A DNA stretch of 64,000 bases from Trematomus loennbergii (taxonomy: Eukaryota; Chordata; Actinopteri; Perciformes; Nototheniidae): assembly GCA_012861695.1 (NCBI GenBank), contig JAAOOA010000006.1, positions 32,522,734 through 32,586,733 on the forward strand, given 5' to 3'. The position numbers and the translations under genes are program-made. Within the stretch, counting starts at the first letter, position 1. Each line of letters starts with the position of its first letter. The notes beneath the pieces were generated by a model. It ran no database searches. It saw nothing but the letters and a program-made list of their open reading frames with translations, and was not told the origin of the DNA. Of the stretch, positions 35,497 through 47,044 are shown one piece after another.

Positions 35497-37420
35497 AGAG
35501 GACACATTACGCTAATTTTCAGGTTCATATCAGTATTTAGTGTCTCTACTGTGACATGTCTCGTTGCTTTAAAGTGTACCTATCATGCTATTTTAAGACA
35601 TATATTATGGGTCTATGATGTGTTTTGCTCAAAATACAAACAGATCATGCATTTTAGAAATCCCTCATATCCCTCTATTCCAGCCCTGTTGGAGAAATGC
35701 GGAGTTTGGGTCCTTAGCTTGAAAAGAAAAGAGGAGGCGGAGCTAATGCCTGATCAGAATTCTACCGGAGATAAAGTTAAATTCTGCTGTGATAAAATGC
35801 CATCCTGTTCTAAACCACATCAAGGATTATTTCTGAAACAGTATGGAGCTCAAATGCTTTTTCTCTTGCTGGTTTACCACAAGGTGTGTTCTTTTTTTAT
35901 TTCCTGCTTTTTAAACTTCAGTACAGGTTAGCTCTGAGTGTTAGGTACCGGGCGGATAAACGCGTCATTTGCAGGAAACAACGTCTAAGGAATCTTAATA
36001 TTTAATAAAACTATGAATGTTTTATATCCATGTAACGGGAAGAAACTCAGCTAACTGATCTTTTTAAAAAAAAAATCCAAAAAAACCCCACAATGCTAGC
36101 ACTCAGCCTCTGAATTAGCCACGAGCGAAAAAATGTAACCTAAAACGGCACTTAAACTTACAATAACTCCCTTATTACTTATCCTAGATGCACAGCCAAC
36201 CACTCGTTTTTGGTGTCCTGGAGACACTGAATCTAGTGGTGCCCACCTCAACACTCAGTGATAAACATTTGCGACGCTATAAACGAAAGCGTACATCATA
36301 ACATGTGGAGCTAAGTAGCTAGAACGCTAACATGGCTTACCTTGGTCAAAACTGTCTTCAATGGCATTAAAACGATAAAAAAAACGATGCTGCAGTTAAT
36401 CCATAGGTTCATCCAATGTATCTGTGCCCTCTTTGAAATTATTTCTGATAATCCATAAGCAATAAAACTGCTTTTTTTTGTTTCCAAATGCCAGAGCTAG
36501 AATGTAGCTCCACTCTGCTCCACATTTACATGCGCGCAGCCCCAACCTTTTCTCTTCACAATGAGTGTGTGTGAGCTCCCCTTCGATTCTATTGGCTCTA
36601 ACGGTCAGAAGAGGTGTCAACCATCAAAATCGAGCAAAGGGGGGCCAGAGATATGAAAAAAAACATTTTCACCCAAATCACCTCAGAGGTGGGGTGGTTT
36701 TGGCTAAACCTCTCTAAAAAGGTCAAATGTCACTTGTTTTGCATCAATCTTGATACAGGTACTTATTATATGTTGTACTTTGGATTCCTAAAGCTTTTAG
36801 TCTACTAACCATCATCCAAGGGTAGTTTTTACTATCTGTAAAAAATCATTTTTGGACGGACACTATAATTTACAATTTTTTTACTATGTAAAATCTGAAT
36901 TGTCTTTAAAATAAAAAAACATTTATATTGATTCTGACACTTCTACATTCAACTCACAGATGTAACCTTGCTTTGATAAAAGAAATTATTCATATAACCC
37001 TTTTAGAAGTTAAGTTGTAGTCATTTGTTTTGGGCATGTCATTTTCGAGCCTGAAACATGAAAAACAGGCTTGGTGCTTAACAGGTTAAATGTTCAAAAA
37101 GCTCTTTATTTGTCTCATACTGCCTGTGCTGCAGCACCTCTTTTCACCCTCTGTCTGAAACCAGAGCCCAGTCTGCTCTGATTGGTTAGCTGGTCGGCTC
37201 TGTTGTGATTGGTCAACTGCTAAGAGACGTGTCAGAAATGTTCGGTGATGTCACTATGTTACGGAAGTATGGGAGTCGCTTCAGGTGGGTGGGTGTGGGA
37301 GAGAAACTCCCTCTGGAGGGAACACAGGGATTTTAGCCTTTTGCAAGACCATTTAGATGCACAAAAACCGATAGAACAGTACAGGGAAGGGAAAACCCCA
37401 AAAAGCACAATACCGCCTCT
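35497..37420 (-). mobile_element. MITE1 copy, split by a 1.5-kb TTAA element
   Basis: TTAA at 35493-35496 and 37421-37424 bracket the copy. The left piece (35497-35568) ends in CATGTCTCGTTGCTTTAA and the right piece (37090-37420) resumes TGTTCAAAAAGCTCTTTATT. An uninterrupted copy (31624) joins these two directly. Confidence 0.88.
35573..37085. mobile_element. TTAA-flanked composite element C inserted in MITE1
   Basis: It is flanked by TTAA at 35569-35572 and 37086-37089. The left ~370 bp (AGTGTACCTATCATGC...) match the inverted right end of copy A (9757-10189), including the CAGATCATGCATTTTAG, GCGGAGCTAATGCCTGATCA and CTGTACTGAAG-type landmarks. The rest (about 35945-36770) matches 42400-43286 in reverse. 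The right end (GGTGCTTAACAGG) does not mirror the left, so this is a chimera of two repeat families or has lost a terminus. No transposase is recognised. Confidence 0.7.
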
Positions 37421-37424
37421 TTAA

Positions 37425-37855
37425 TGTAGGATTTTTGACAGCTTGTCCATAAGGATGCATTGAGTGTATAAAGCATATTTCATTATAGTACATGTAATAT
37501 TGCTTTTATCCAAGTATTTTATTTTCTTGCCCAAACCTGACACCTTAATTACCCACAATGCAATTGACCGCTGACAGTTTGGTTGAAGATTCAGAGACAC
37601 AAGCCTTACAGAGGTCTGGTGCTCACAGCTTTTCAACTCTACATCCGAGACTTTCACACGCTTAGTGTTCAGCCCTGACAGTGAAAGGGATATCTCTTGG
37701 TGAAATAAATTTGATTCCCACAGCTCCATCTTATAACAATTCTTACATTCAGGACCAGATTTTATGAGTCAAATTGTTCTACTTTGAAAAGTTTCAACCC
37801 ACACACTATAAGTACGGTGTCTTTGTGCTGGATTTGGCCCATTTGTAGGTCAACC
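37425..37855. other. unique intergenic DNA
   Basis: No repeat ends or exon. Confidence 0.4.
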
Positions 37856-37884
37856 CAGTGTTGGAGAAAGTATTCAGATCATTA

Positions 37885-38045
37885 TCGTCCGAAAGGGAGA
37901 CACAAGGTAAGGGGCACAGGTGAAGAGAATCACAGAGGCGGGAAACACACAAAGGCAGAAGTTAAGTTATCTCAAACGAGAGGGAGAGGTTACTACAAAA
38001 TAAAACAGAAAGTCATGACACAAGACACACAACACGATTTCAACT
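37885..38045 (-). mobile_element. LTR fragment, minus orientation
   Basis: GAAGAGAATCACAGAGGCGG, CTACAAAATAAAACAGAAAG and the end GTCATGACA mirror the solo LTR ends at 29303. The far end is lost. Confidence 0.45.
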
Positions 38046-38374
38046 ATATGAATGAACTTAAATGCGTGGATAGGCCTGTCGCGATAAGCAATTAATTGAC
38101 TTATCGTACGATAAATAAAAATGAACTCGATAACTTTTCTGACCTCGATAAATTGCCGTTTATATGCGGATGTGCCCAGCATTTTAGCCAGGCGTGCTGT
38201 GTCTGCCGGCCAGGCGCGCTGTGAGGGGCGGGGCTCACACACAGCCAGGTCAGGACACTCCGCGTGCAACAGCATAGCAGCCAAATGAATAATATAGAGA
38301 CAAGCAGGAGACAATGTGTGACTTACTCGACAGGAATTTGAAGTTAAATGGAATTGGTTGCAAAACCTAACTCC

Positions 38375-38545
38375 ATCTCCGGTGTGGGAATATTTGGATT
38401 CAAGCCAAATCAACGTGGCGAACCTACGGGCTAGATTGAGCCGGGCGGTGTGTCGCATTTGTTTTAAAAGGTAGCAACAAAAGCTAGCAATACGACCAGC
38501 CTTAAACTGCACCTGAAACACACAACCACCCCATTCCGTTTTCCA
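38375..38545 (+). pseudogene. BED zinc-finger remnant of the hAT transposase
   Basis: Pieces in shifting frames read VWEYFGFKPNQRGEPTG, then RAVCRICFK and, one frame over, KVATKASNTTSLKLHLKH. Together they give the W..F, C-x2-C and L-x2-H-L-x2-H layout of a BED finger as in hAT transposases, broken by a stop and frameshifts. Nothing of the catalytic domain is visible. The solo LTR at 38611 begins soon after. Confidence 0.7.
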
Positions 38546-38610
38546 GCTGGGAGCAAACATGGCAGCTGGAGATGGAGAGCGACCACCTTCCCGACAGTTT
38601 GCAATCAAAG

Positions 38611-39096
38611 TGTCACGATCTGTCTGTGTTGTGTTTTGTCTTGTCTTTTCTGTCTCTGGTTTCCTGTTTTGTTTTGAAATGTTTTCCTCCTTGTGTCTTG
38701 TCTGATCCTACCCGTGTGTTTTCCTTCCCGTCGTTAGTTTCCCTGTGTGTCTGATTGTGCTCATTGTGTTCACCTGTTGCCCTTGTGTTTCTGCCTACCC
38801 TGTCCAGCTGTGTCTTGTCCTGTGATAACCCTTCTGTGTATTTAGTCTTGTCTTCCCCTGTGCTCCATGTCTGTTCGTCGTCATTTCATGTCCCTGCTAC
38901 CAGTATCTATGCTTGTCCATGTCTCTGCCTGTTCCCGTCTGTAAGTTTATTCCTGTCTGTCGTGTTCCCGGTTTTGTTTCTGTTTATTAGTTTCTTGTTT
39001 TTTATGCCTTCAGCTTTTGTTAATAAAGCCACTTTTTGTTAACAACCTTTTTGTATTTTTGAACTGCACTTGGGTCCTATTTCCCCAAACCTGACA
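38611..39096 (+). mobile_element. solo LTR, plus orientation, 5-bp TSD
   Basis: It begins TGTCACGATCTGTCTGTG and ends CCCAAACCTGACA, with TG..CA and a TGTC/GACA inverted terminus. CAAAG occurs on both sides (38606-38610, 39097-39101). A TTAATAAAGCC poly(A)-type signal at 39019 lies ~75 bp from the end. 486 bp, T-rich with TTGTCTT/TTCCTGTTTT runs, resembling the copy at 28860. No gag/pol sequence remains. Confidence 0.88.
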
Positions 39097-39788
39097 CAAA
39101 GATGCACCCGACAATGCAAACATGTTGGTGTTCCTTGCTCGAAATCTTTGATTGATACAGATTTGGATATGGCCTGTTGAGTTTTTTTTTTGCTTGTGAG
39201 CAGTGATGATGCAAATTAGTCGCTTTTCGGCGCCTCCCGCTTTTTTAACGCTGATTTGGGTGACTTGTGTAATTCGTGGAGAACCGAAGAGTTTTCGTTT
39301 GGGGGGGGGGACTCACGGACTGACGGACAACTTCTCACTTCAAAACATAGACTTTACTTGGGCGGGCTGCCCACGTATAGCCTATTTACGGCCGCCAAAG
39401 TATATTTTTGTATCCATCCGCGAGCACGAGTAGTGGACAATGATCCCTTGCTCTACGCCTCTTGTACCTGTTCGCTCTGCTATCGCGTGAAGGGTCTACT
39501 AACAAGCGACCAACAGAAGACAAACAGAGGAGTCACATTGTTGCACATCAGTCATGCGCAAATGCGGCGCACTTCTGCGCTGTAACCCCGCTGCGAGGCT
39601 CGGAGCTAGAGCCTGATAAGCACCGGTGACGTCATGACGCAGCAGCAGCACCAGTCGGTTGCGTAAAGCAGTAAAGCAGTTAGTAAAGCAGACGTAAAGC
39701 AGTAAACACTTTCGCAAGCAAAGAAGAAGAAGAAAAACTGAAGCCCTTAAAGTCAAAAGTGTATATCTACCTGTAAATAATAATAAAA

Positions 39789-40089
39789 ACCCTTGATTTA
39801 TAAACTTAACATCTCTGTCTCCTCTTGATCTGAGTATATTATAAAGAATAGCCAGTTAATTGAAGCATTATATAGTTCTGTTTTATATGAGTGTTGAGAG
39901 CTGTATCCATAAATCTCTTAATGTTGCCCTCAAAGTGCACCAGATTGATTTTAACTTCATTTAAAGAAAAAATCTTCCGGGGTGCCCCCCGGACCCCCTA
40001 GAGGAGACCCTTGATTTATAACTTAACGTCTCTGTCTCCTATTGATCTGAGTATATTATAAAGAATAGCCAGTTAATTGAAGCATTATA
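39789..40089 (+). repeat. 83-bp direct duplication inside the hAT
   Basis: ACCCTTGATTTATAA..CTTAACRTCTCTGTCTCCTMTTGATCTGAG..ATTGAAGCATTATA occurs at 39789-39871 and again at 40007-40089, about 218 bp apart, with only a few differences. Between them lies GGGGTGCCCCCCGGACCCCC. Confidence 0.9.
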
Positions 40090-40182
40090 GCACAGGCCTT
40101 TGTCAGATGGTATATTACGCTGTTTTTTCTGCTTCGAATAGTTCTCTCTTTTTGCATCACTGTGTGAGACAATGTGTGCTCA

Positions 40183-40335
40183 TATTTATTTATTTATTTA
40201 TTTGTATATATATATAATAATATATATAATATATATAAATAAATATATATATGTTTATTTTTATATATATAAATACATTTATTTATATATATATTTATTA
40301 TTATTATATATATATAGAGAGAGAGAGAGAGCTCT
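40183..40335. repeat. AT-rich low complexity: (TTTA)n, (TA)n, (GA)n
   Basis: TTTATTTATTTA, then TATATA with inverted structure, then ATAGAGAGAGAGAGAG. Confidence 0.95.
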
Positions 40336-40734
40336 GTTTTACAGCTGAGTCTATTTAATTTATTGTTTTGGTTGTGTGATTTTAATTATTTTTTTATAAT
40401 TTAATTATTTGTTTATTTATTATATATCATTTATATATTTGAATATTATTTCACATTTCATTTGCAATGTTGAATGTTCAATAAAAATGTTCTGTTTGAA
40501 AGGATGTACTTGAATTATTATTATATATTATCATTATGTCAGTGGTCTAAAATGGTCTCACAACGGTGCCGACAATATTATCGTTTATCGCAATAATTTC
40601 CGGGAAAATGTATCGTCCAACAAAATTAATTATCGTGACAGGCCTATGCGTGGACAACCTGAATGTTAAAGACCGGATTGAGAGTGGTACTTACGTTAAA
40701 GTAACTATAATCACCACAATGCAATTAAAGTATT

Positions 40735-40830
40735 CAATCAATCAATCAAAACTTTATTACAGACTCAGGGTCCAGATAAAAGACAAGACATTACATAGAT
40801 AAAAGACAAGACATTACATATAATAAATTA
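40735..40830 (-). mobile_element. LINE 3' tail, minus orientation
   Basis: TTCAATCAATCAATCAAAAC followed by TTTATTACAGACTCAGGGTCC is the reverse of a LINE end with a (TTGA)n tail. AAAAGACAAGACATTACATA is tandemly repeated twice (40777-40796 and 40800-40819). Confidence 0.55.
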
Positions 40831-40980
40831 CATATATTAAACATAAAAGTACTCAATGCTGAAAAATCTAAATACAATTGTAATTCTACACAAGTAATTA
40901 GTAAGTTCTATATTCAAGTAAAGTACCTCAGGTATGCACTTAAGTCAACTACCTAAATGTACTTAATGAGTCCACCACTG

Positions 40981-41766
40981 GTAAGCACAGACAGCATGGT
41001 TACACATTGTTGATTGATTAATGTACATTTGAGGAAATGTCTGTTTATTTGACATTCCTGGTATAACTTGTTAATGAGAAGCGCCTCATAATGACAACAC
41101 AAAAAACTAATCTCTCCCTCCCTCTCGAACCTCTCGCTTCAATATCACATGAGATTTTGTAACAGTGAAAAGCTAAATGGGGAAATGTGAAGTCAGCGGA
41201 AACTAAGGACGTCTGATGGGAATTAGATGCACTATCAGGTCAGCGGAGGATGAACAGCAGATCCTCCTGTGGCTCATTAATAATTTGATGAAATGTAACT
41301 ATTTTTACAGTCAAGAATACCAATTGCAGTCATCTCTCATTAACTAGAAACCCTGTGTCAGATAGTTTCACTTTTGATTTTCAGTATCACTTGATGGAGT
41401 GACCTACATTCCTTGGAGAATCACATCAGACAGGTTTCAAAGGCCCCGTGGTTTTTGGTCTATTTTGGTTCCATTTGCTTCAGATCAGGGATGCTTCAGA
41501 ACCTCAAGCTTTTCACAAACTAATGATGATGATGTAATGTTTCTTCAATTACCATTTGATTATTTTACAGATATATTTAGACACTGACAAGAGATCTTTG
41601 ATGTCCTGAGGAATAGTGCTCGGTGTTGGAGCCAATTTCACGTAGTGGCCAAACCTTGGAAAACACATTTTGGGTCTGTCACATGATGCAATTTGGCCAC
41701 AAAAACACTGTTTTCCCATAGACAAAAATTGCGTAAGAAAACATCTATAAATCAATGGATATACAT
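40981..41766. other. unique intergenic DNA
   Basis: The stretch 41090-41340 has moderately enhancer-like texture (TGGCTCATTAATAATTTGAT). No exon. Confidence 0.35.
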
Positions 41767-42398
41767 TGGTTTACGTTTAGGACACCAAAGTTATTCTTTA
41801 GGCTTTGGGAAAAATTGTGGTTTGGGTTCATCTATGTGTGTGTTGTTTAACTTGCTTAAGTTGAGAACATTGAGTGAGTCACTATGATTTGTTTTCGAGC
41901 TGGTTACAAACATCTTTCTGCTCGCTGATTGTCCTGATTTAGTTTGACCCAGCCATTCATCAATCCATCCTTCCCTCCCACCTGTTCTTCGTGTCCTTCT
42001 CACTTTTCACACTGCGACAGTTGCTATGATATCTAATAATGACATGGATGGCTTCACATTGGAGTAAGTTTAAAGCCTTGTGCTTCTCAAGGATTGCTTG
42101 GTATCAGAGACTGGGGGGCACCTACCAAGCTAGGTGTTTTACAAGTTAGGAGAGAGAATCTGATGTAACAGATTAGTGATAATAACATCAGTGTTAATTA
42201 TTGCAGGACTTTTTCTGATACTTTAACTCATCTGTATTTTTGTCTTTATATTTTATTTTAGCAAAGAGTAGATCCCTCTCGTTTTTGCAACTAGGTGTTT
42301 TAAGATACAGTTATCTAGACGTTTTCCACTCTCCATTGTGAATACATTTTGCCATGACAAAACCTACAATATATCATATTGTCCACTATTTTATCAGA
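41767..42398 (+). repeat. ~630-bp duplicated block, copy 1
   Basis: Nearly identical to 58350-58977 in the same orientation, from GGTTTACGTT to CACTATTTTATCAGAA. I count about a dozen and a half substitutions and a few small indels, for example TTTATTTTAGC here versus TTTAGC there, and CTCTCCATTG versus CTCCATTG. No coding frame is plausible. It could be a young interspersed repeat or a small segmental duplication. Confidence 0.93.
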
Positions 42399-43286
42399 AC
42401 AAGTAGAAGAGATTGATGCAAAACAAGTGACATTTGACCTTTTTAGAGAGATTTAGAAAGAGAAAAACATTCTGGGTCATTTGGGTCCATTTTCCATATC
42501 TCTAGCCCCCTCGGTCAATATGATGATTGACACCTCTTTTTTAGCGTTAGAGCCAATAGAATTGAGGGGAAGTTCCTAAAATCCATCTAAACATTACCCA
42601 TTGGTGAATGAGTGATGCGTAGCCAGAATGCCCAAAACCGGAAGCTGTCATACGCTCTCGTAGCAGCTAATATGAAATCTCCGTTATTGACATAAATGGG
42701 AAGATGGATTATCAGTAATCATTTCAAAGTGACACAGACACATTGGATTAACCTTCAGCAGCGTTGTATGCGTTGTAATGCCATTGAACACATCTTTTGA
42801 TCAGAACAACAGCAAATGTAAGACAATGTCCCGTTTTTGCTCCGTAAAGCTACGTTGTGTGTTGTCTGGGTTTGCTTCCCTGCCGTGAGTTCAGATCGCT
42901 CAGTGATGATACTCATACCCCTAGAATCTGTGGAATCTCAGCTTGCTAGCTGATATCTTGTTTGTGCAGATCCGATAAGTAATAAGGTATCTCTACCGTG
43001 AGTTCTGTGCTAAGTGCGTTAGCATTTTTTCGCCCAGGGCTAATTCAGAGGCTTGGTATGACCCTTGTGTTTTGTTTAGCTAAAAATTGTTAATATTGTC
43101 TGATAGCTGAGTTTCTTCCCATTAAGTGGGTATGACACATTCATAGTTTGTTAAATGTTAAGAAGCCACATTCATAGTTATGACACATTCATAGTTTGTT
43201 AAATGTTAAGAAGCCCTCAGACGCTGTTTCTTGCACGATGTTGCGTTTTGCTCCCGGTACCGGGGGGGCAACTGGTTAAGTGACAG
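42399..43286 (-). repeat. diverged repeat related to the interior of element C
   Basis: In reverse complement it shares an ordered series with 35945-36770: GGTACCGGG, AACTATGAATGT, GGGAAGAAACTCAGCTA, CTCTGAATTAGCC, and TTTTGCATCAATC near 36740, plus the AGAGGTGTCAA and CTCTATTGGCTCTAAC blocks. A tandem duplication of GACACATTCATAGTTTGTTA lies at 43133-43152 and 43181-43200. Confidence 0.7.
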
Positions 43287-44479
43287 CAAATCAACTTTCC
43301 AATAGGAAAGCTTAGAAAGCATTTTCTAAATCATTAAGTCTTAAAAGTCGTAAAATGCACCAATAGCTGAATCCAGAGTTCATGTCATGCTAATGTTTAT
43401 GTGAATGAGCCGAATAGGGAGGAGATGGGAGGCGGGGTTAAAGGACATGCTAGTGCACTTGCTTTAAGAGCCCATTGGACAACATCAAACAAATGTTGGT
43501 TGCAAAGTCAAGTACATAAAGACTTAGATGTCCAAGGATAAAGCGACCTTTTTGAAAAGTATCACATTTAAATACAGCATTAATCATAAATCAACATATC
43601 AAATATGTTCTACTGAGATCATTTGCCACACTGAGTACCACAATTATATAGGGCTCACAAATGACAATGGTCCCATCCATCCAGTTAGCATTATAAGTAC
43701 ATGTTCACTATGTGTTCATGTGAAAAGGCTGAGGTGGGGTGGTTGGGACATAGAGAAGTTATCTTGTTGAAAATAAAGACAAATTCATTGTTGGTCTAAA
43801 TAGTACATGATTTAACCAAGGTTGCAATCTAAATACATTTGTCAAAGCAATTAGATGGCATATAAACTTCATTTCTGGCTCCTAAATCTCCATGAGGTGA
43901 TTCATTTGATAACTGGTGACCATGAAGGCCACAGCATATGATCCACATCATTTTCATACTGATCAAATCATTTGGTGACCCCATGTTCTGTATGGAATCA
44001 GTCACATGCCTTATGTCTTCTCCACTCATTTACACGGTGTTGCCTCCAATTAGTCAATATCAATCCTCCAGAAAAATGTGGATCATTGTAATAAAGTTTT
44101 GTATAGGTTTGTTGCAGTTTAAAAAAAAAAAAACCTCATGGAATGAGTTCAAACACGCATTCGGCTAATTGCAGTATTTGTCCCGAAAAATGCAGCATTT
44201 CTTCTGTCTTTTTAAATGGCAGTGTATTACAACTAATATTTATATTTTTTCTCATCCAAGTTCCCTTTTTAACCCCACCACAAAAGGACAAAGCACTCCG
44301 GATTAGGCTTCCTCTCTGTTGCGCTTGATGAATGCCGGTGTTGAACTGTAGAAAAAGCCTCATTACGAGACACTTATAGATTACCCAGGGTGTCACACAG
44401 GGGGATAGGTGGTGGGTGTGAGTCTGCGAAGAGGAGGAGAAACAATGAGCCTAGATCCTCTCCCTCTCCACCCTCAAAT
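43287..44479. other. unique intergenic DNA
   Basis: A poly-A run at 44121-44132. 44140-44400 is repeat-free and mildly enhancer-like. No exon. Confidence 0.35.
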
Positions 44480-44830
44480 GGATAATTCTGGTGATGCTTG
44501 TGACAGGCCGTGGTTTAGATTTTGATTTATGTTCTTCCAAAGCTAAAATCAAAGAATCCATCTAGTGCTATTTTATGGCAGTTGGGATGATGAATGGGCC
44601 AGTCTCTGGGCCAAAGCAAGCTGCTGTGTCTTTGCCCCGGATTTTAATTGCTAAAGTAGCCAGTCATTGCTCAGGATTCAGCGTGCAACGAGAGGCAGAA
44701 GGGGCGATGCACTCTCTGTCTCTCCAACTCTTTCTGTGTCATCCCTCCCCTCTTTTATCCTTTTAACAGTCCGTCCGTTTCCAAAAATGCTGAGGAGATA
44801 GCCGCTTTGAAAGAAAATGTAATCTAGTTT
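44480..44830. promoter_or_regulatory. candidate conserved noncoding element
   Basis: GGATAATTCTGGTGATGCTT, TTTTAATTGCTAAAGTAGCC, TCAGGATTCAGCG and related cores lie in repeat-free DNA. The ORF at 44575-44766 has no recognisable domain. Confidence 0.3.
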
Positions 44831-45500
44831 ACACTAACTCGCTGTTAAATCATTCATAACCTGGGCATAGGGATCTGCTGTTACAAGTAAACTAATGGCT
44901 CACGTAATGGGCCCAACTTTGAAGTGTAAATTCCACATGTAATTTAATATATGGAAATGCCATGTTTAAGCAAAATGGCCGATAAGAGTTTGATCCTTTA
45001 TTTAAAAAAAAAATGTTTCATAACTTTGTGGTTTTTGGAGATAATGAGGCCTGTTTTTTCGCTTATCCTACTTTCCAGACATTCTCGAAGCTTCAATAAA
45101 TAAATAAATAAATAATAAAAATCACTCAACAACACATTCCCACGACTCATAGAGCTAATAAACACATGTAAATAAAATCAGACGCTTGCACATCTATCAA
45201 TGTAGGAAAACGCCATTCGCCCTGCCCCCCCTCCCCCTCATGCACTCATACATCCCAGCCCTATCAAAGAGAGATAGAAGGGGAGGGGGGGAGTAGTTAT
45301 AGAGATCATCATTGCTTTTCAAACAGCAGCAGAATCAATGATGCAAATTAGAAAAACAAGCAGGCAATACATTATTTCACAAACGCGGAGCCGGGCGAGA
45401 ATTTTTAAATAATTTTTAATAAAGCATAATTGTAGTTTGTACCACTGAATAATTTAATCACATGGAAATACGGAGCGTGGATGGGGGAGAAAGTATACTG

Positions 45501-45502
<2 letters not shown>
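44831..45502. other. unique intergenic DNA, AT-rich
   Basis: A short (AAAT)n run at 45098-45118 and AATAATTTAATCACATGG at 45448. No exon. Confidence 0.4.
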
Positions 45503-45533
<31 letters not shown>

Positions 45534-45596
45534 TGTGTGTGTGTGGTGGTGTGTGTGTGTGTGTGTGTGTGTGTGTTGTGTGTGTGTGTGTGTGTG

Positions 45597-45631
<35 letters not shown>
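45503..45631. repeat. (TG)n microsatellite, imperfect
   Basis: TG array with GG and TT slips roughly every 20-30 bp. Confidence 0.97.
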
Positions 45632-45632
<1 letters not shown>

Positions 45633-45803
45633 CCAAATGTGCTCACATGTAGAAATATGTGACTGCAATGGAGGAACTGGAAGAAAATAAGTTTGAGTTA
45701 CCTTTGTAATATTTTAGATTTTCCCTTTCCTGATCACTGTTAATACTAACTAACATTATTCCATAGTTAAGGCTTTTTAAGTTTCTTTCTGAATAGGTTT
45801 ACA

Positions 45804-45829
45804 ATATATATATATATATATATATATAT
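45804..45829. repeat. (TA)n microsatellite
   Basis: Thirteen AT/TA dinucleotides. Confidence 0.95.
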
Positions 45830-46639
45830 GAATCTGAAACAAGGATATTGGGTGTTAATGAAGCCCTTTAATCCTTACTTTCATGGGTGTCTCGCAACTC
45901 CATACCTTGGAGTTTAAGAGAGCTATCAACACAGATTGAGCTATGAAATAAAATAATATTACTAATCTATTTCAAGAACATACTTTTAACATTGAAACCA
46001 GTCATTTCACATTTACATAATAGCAGTAGTAGTTTCCAACCATAAAAGAATAAAAAGAAAGTGCTTTCAGAGTTTAATTATATATTTAAATGCAGCCTGT
46101 TGTTATTTATATACATAGTTACTGTGGGGTTATAGGCTTGTCTGTCAAAGTCCATGTCTTGATCTAAAACACCTTCTCTGAAGAAGTTTTAGATTTTCTT
46201 ACAACTTTGGCCCATGAAGGCTGGAAATATGCATTAAGGGTTGTGACATGTAACGGGATTACTTTATAAAAAAAGGTGACTGTATTCCCTTAGTTACCTT
46301 TAAAAAAAGACATAATTAGATTATTGCTTTGTTTCAAAAATTGGGATTACTAGCAGTATTACAATGCAACTAAAAACCTAAAAAGAGCATATAGCGTTTG
46401 TTGTAAAAGGATCAGATGTTATCTCTTCTCTTTGAGCTGTACTGTCTGTAGGCTAATACTTTAAGTGTGAATCTATACGCCTGAATCTGCTTTATGGTTT
46501 TCACTTTCTTTGGTTCATTTGTTCTGTTTTTAATTCAGCAGGTGAACCTATATGTTCATAAAATAGTGTGTGTGAGTTTAACTGTGTGTATTAAACTAAA
46601 ACTGAGCATTTTATGTTGTTTAATCAGGTTACAATACTT
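45830..46639. other. AT-rich DNA, possibly the decayed body of a hAT repeat from about 46240
   Basis: GTGACATGTAACGGGATTAC near 46245 and CCTTAGTTACCTTT near 46290 resemble GTTAC-rich hAT interiors whose right end follows at 46640. The boundaries are uncertain. Confidence 0.35.
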
Positions 46640-46733
46640 TGATATGTTAATACTCAGATTAGGTTACTTTTTTTTTACAGGTAACTAGTAATTGTAACGG
46701 AATGCATTTGGGAAGTAACCCTCCCAACCCTGG
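46640..46733. mobile_element. hAT-like right terminus
   Basis: GGTAACTAGTAATTGTAACG, GAATGCATTTGGGAAGTAAC and the end CCTCCCAACCCTGG match, inverted, the CCAGGGTTGGGA..GTTAC terminus of a common fish hAT family. Confidence 0.6.
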
Positions 46734-47040
46734 CTATAGAATAGAATAAAATGGACACGCATAGACATTCATCAACATGGACAAACATTACAAATGGAAA
46801 AACATTAACATCGTGGTTGAGAGTATATTAAATATGAACAATTTGTGTAATCAACCTTTACTTAACTTGGGAAAAGATCAGTTTACAGAAACACCAAGCC
46901 AGGCACAGCAGTGAACCACGGTATCAATGATTTACATAAAACCATTGTTTTTAGTCAATTAAAGATTTGCGAACAGACATGTTGGACTGAATAGATTCCA
47001 CCATAGTTTTAACATCATTCAGGATTACAATGGTGGACGT
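46734..47040. other. unique intergenic DNA
   Basis: No feature. Confidence 0.4.
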
Positions 47041-47044
47041 TTAA

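Larger units (their letters stand above)
38071..40646 (+). mobile_element. hAT DNA transposon with TAGGCCTGTC ends
   Basis: The ends TAGGCCTGTCGCGATAA and TTATCGTGACAGGCCTA are inverted and flanked by an exact 8 bp TGCGTGGA (38063-38070, 40647-40654). The subterminal regions are rich in TTATCG/CGATAA palindromes, which fits hAT transposase sites. Of 2576 bp, 486 bp are a later solo LTR. It has a BED-finger remnant on the left and non-coding, AT-rich and duplicated sequence on the right. It contains TGACGTCA at 39627-39634. Confidence 0.93.
37856..40980. mobile_element. older CAGTG..CACTG repeat hosting nested insertions
   Basis: The left end CAGTGTTGGAGAAAGTATTC and the right end AATGAGTCCACCACTG are the two termini of a widespread fish hAT-like repeat whose interior is full of AAGTAC motifs (AAGTACTCAATG, CAAGTAAAGTACCTC). 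The halves are separated by an LTR fragment, a 2.6 kb hAT element and a LINE tail. No clear 8 bp duplication is seen. Confidence 0.55.

Noticed and set aside
37967..38608. 213-residue minus-strand ORF, the longest non-microsatellite ORF
   Set aside because: It spans an LTR fragment, the hAT terminus and hAT interior on the strand opposite the BED remnant. It has no domain and is a chance frame in repeats.
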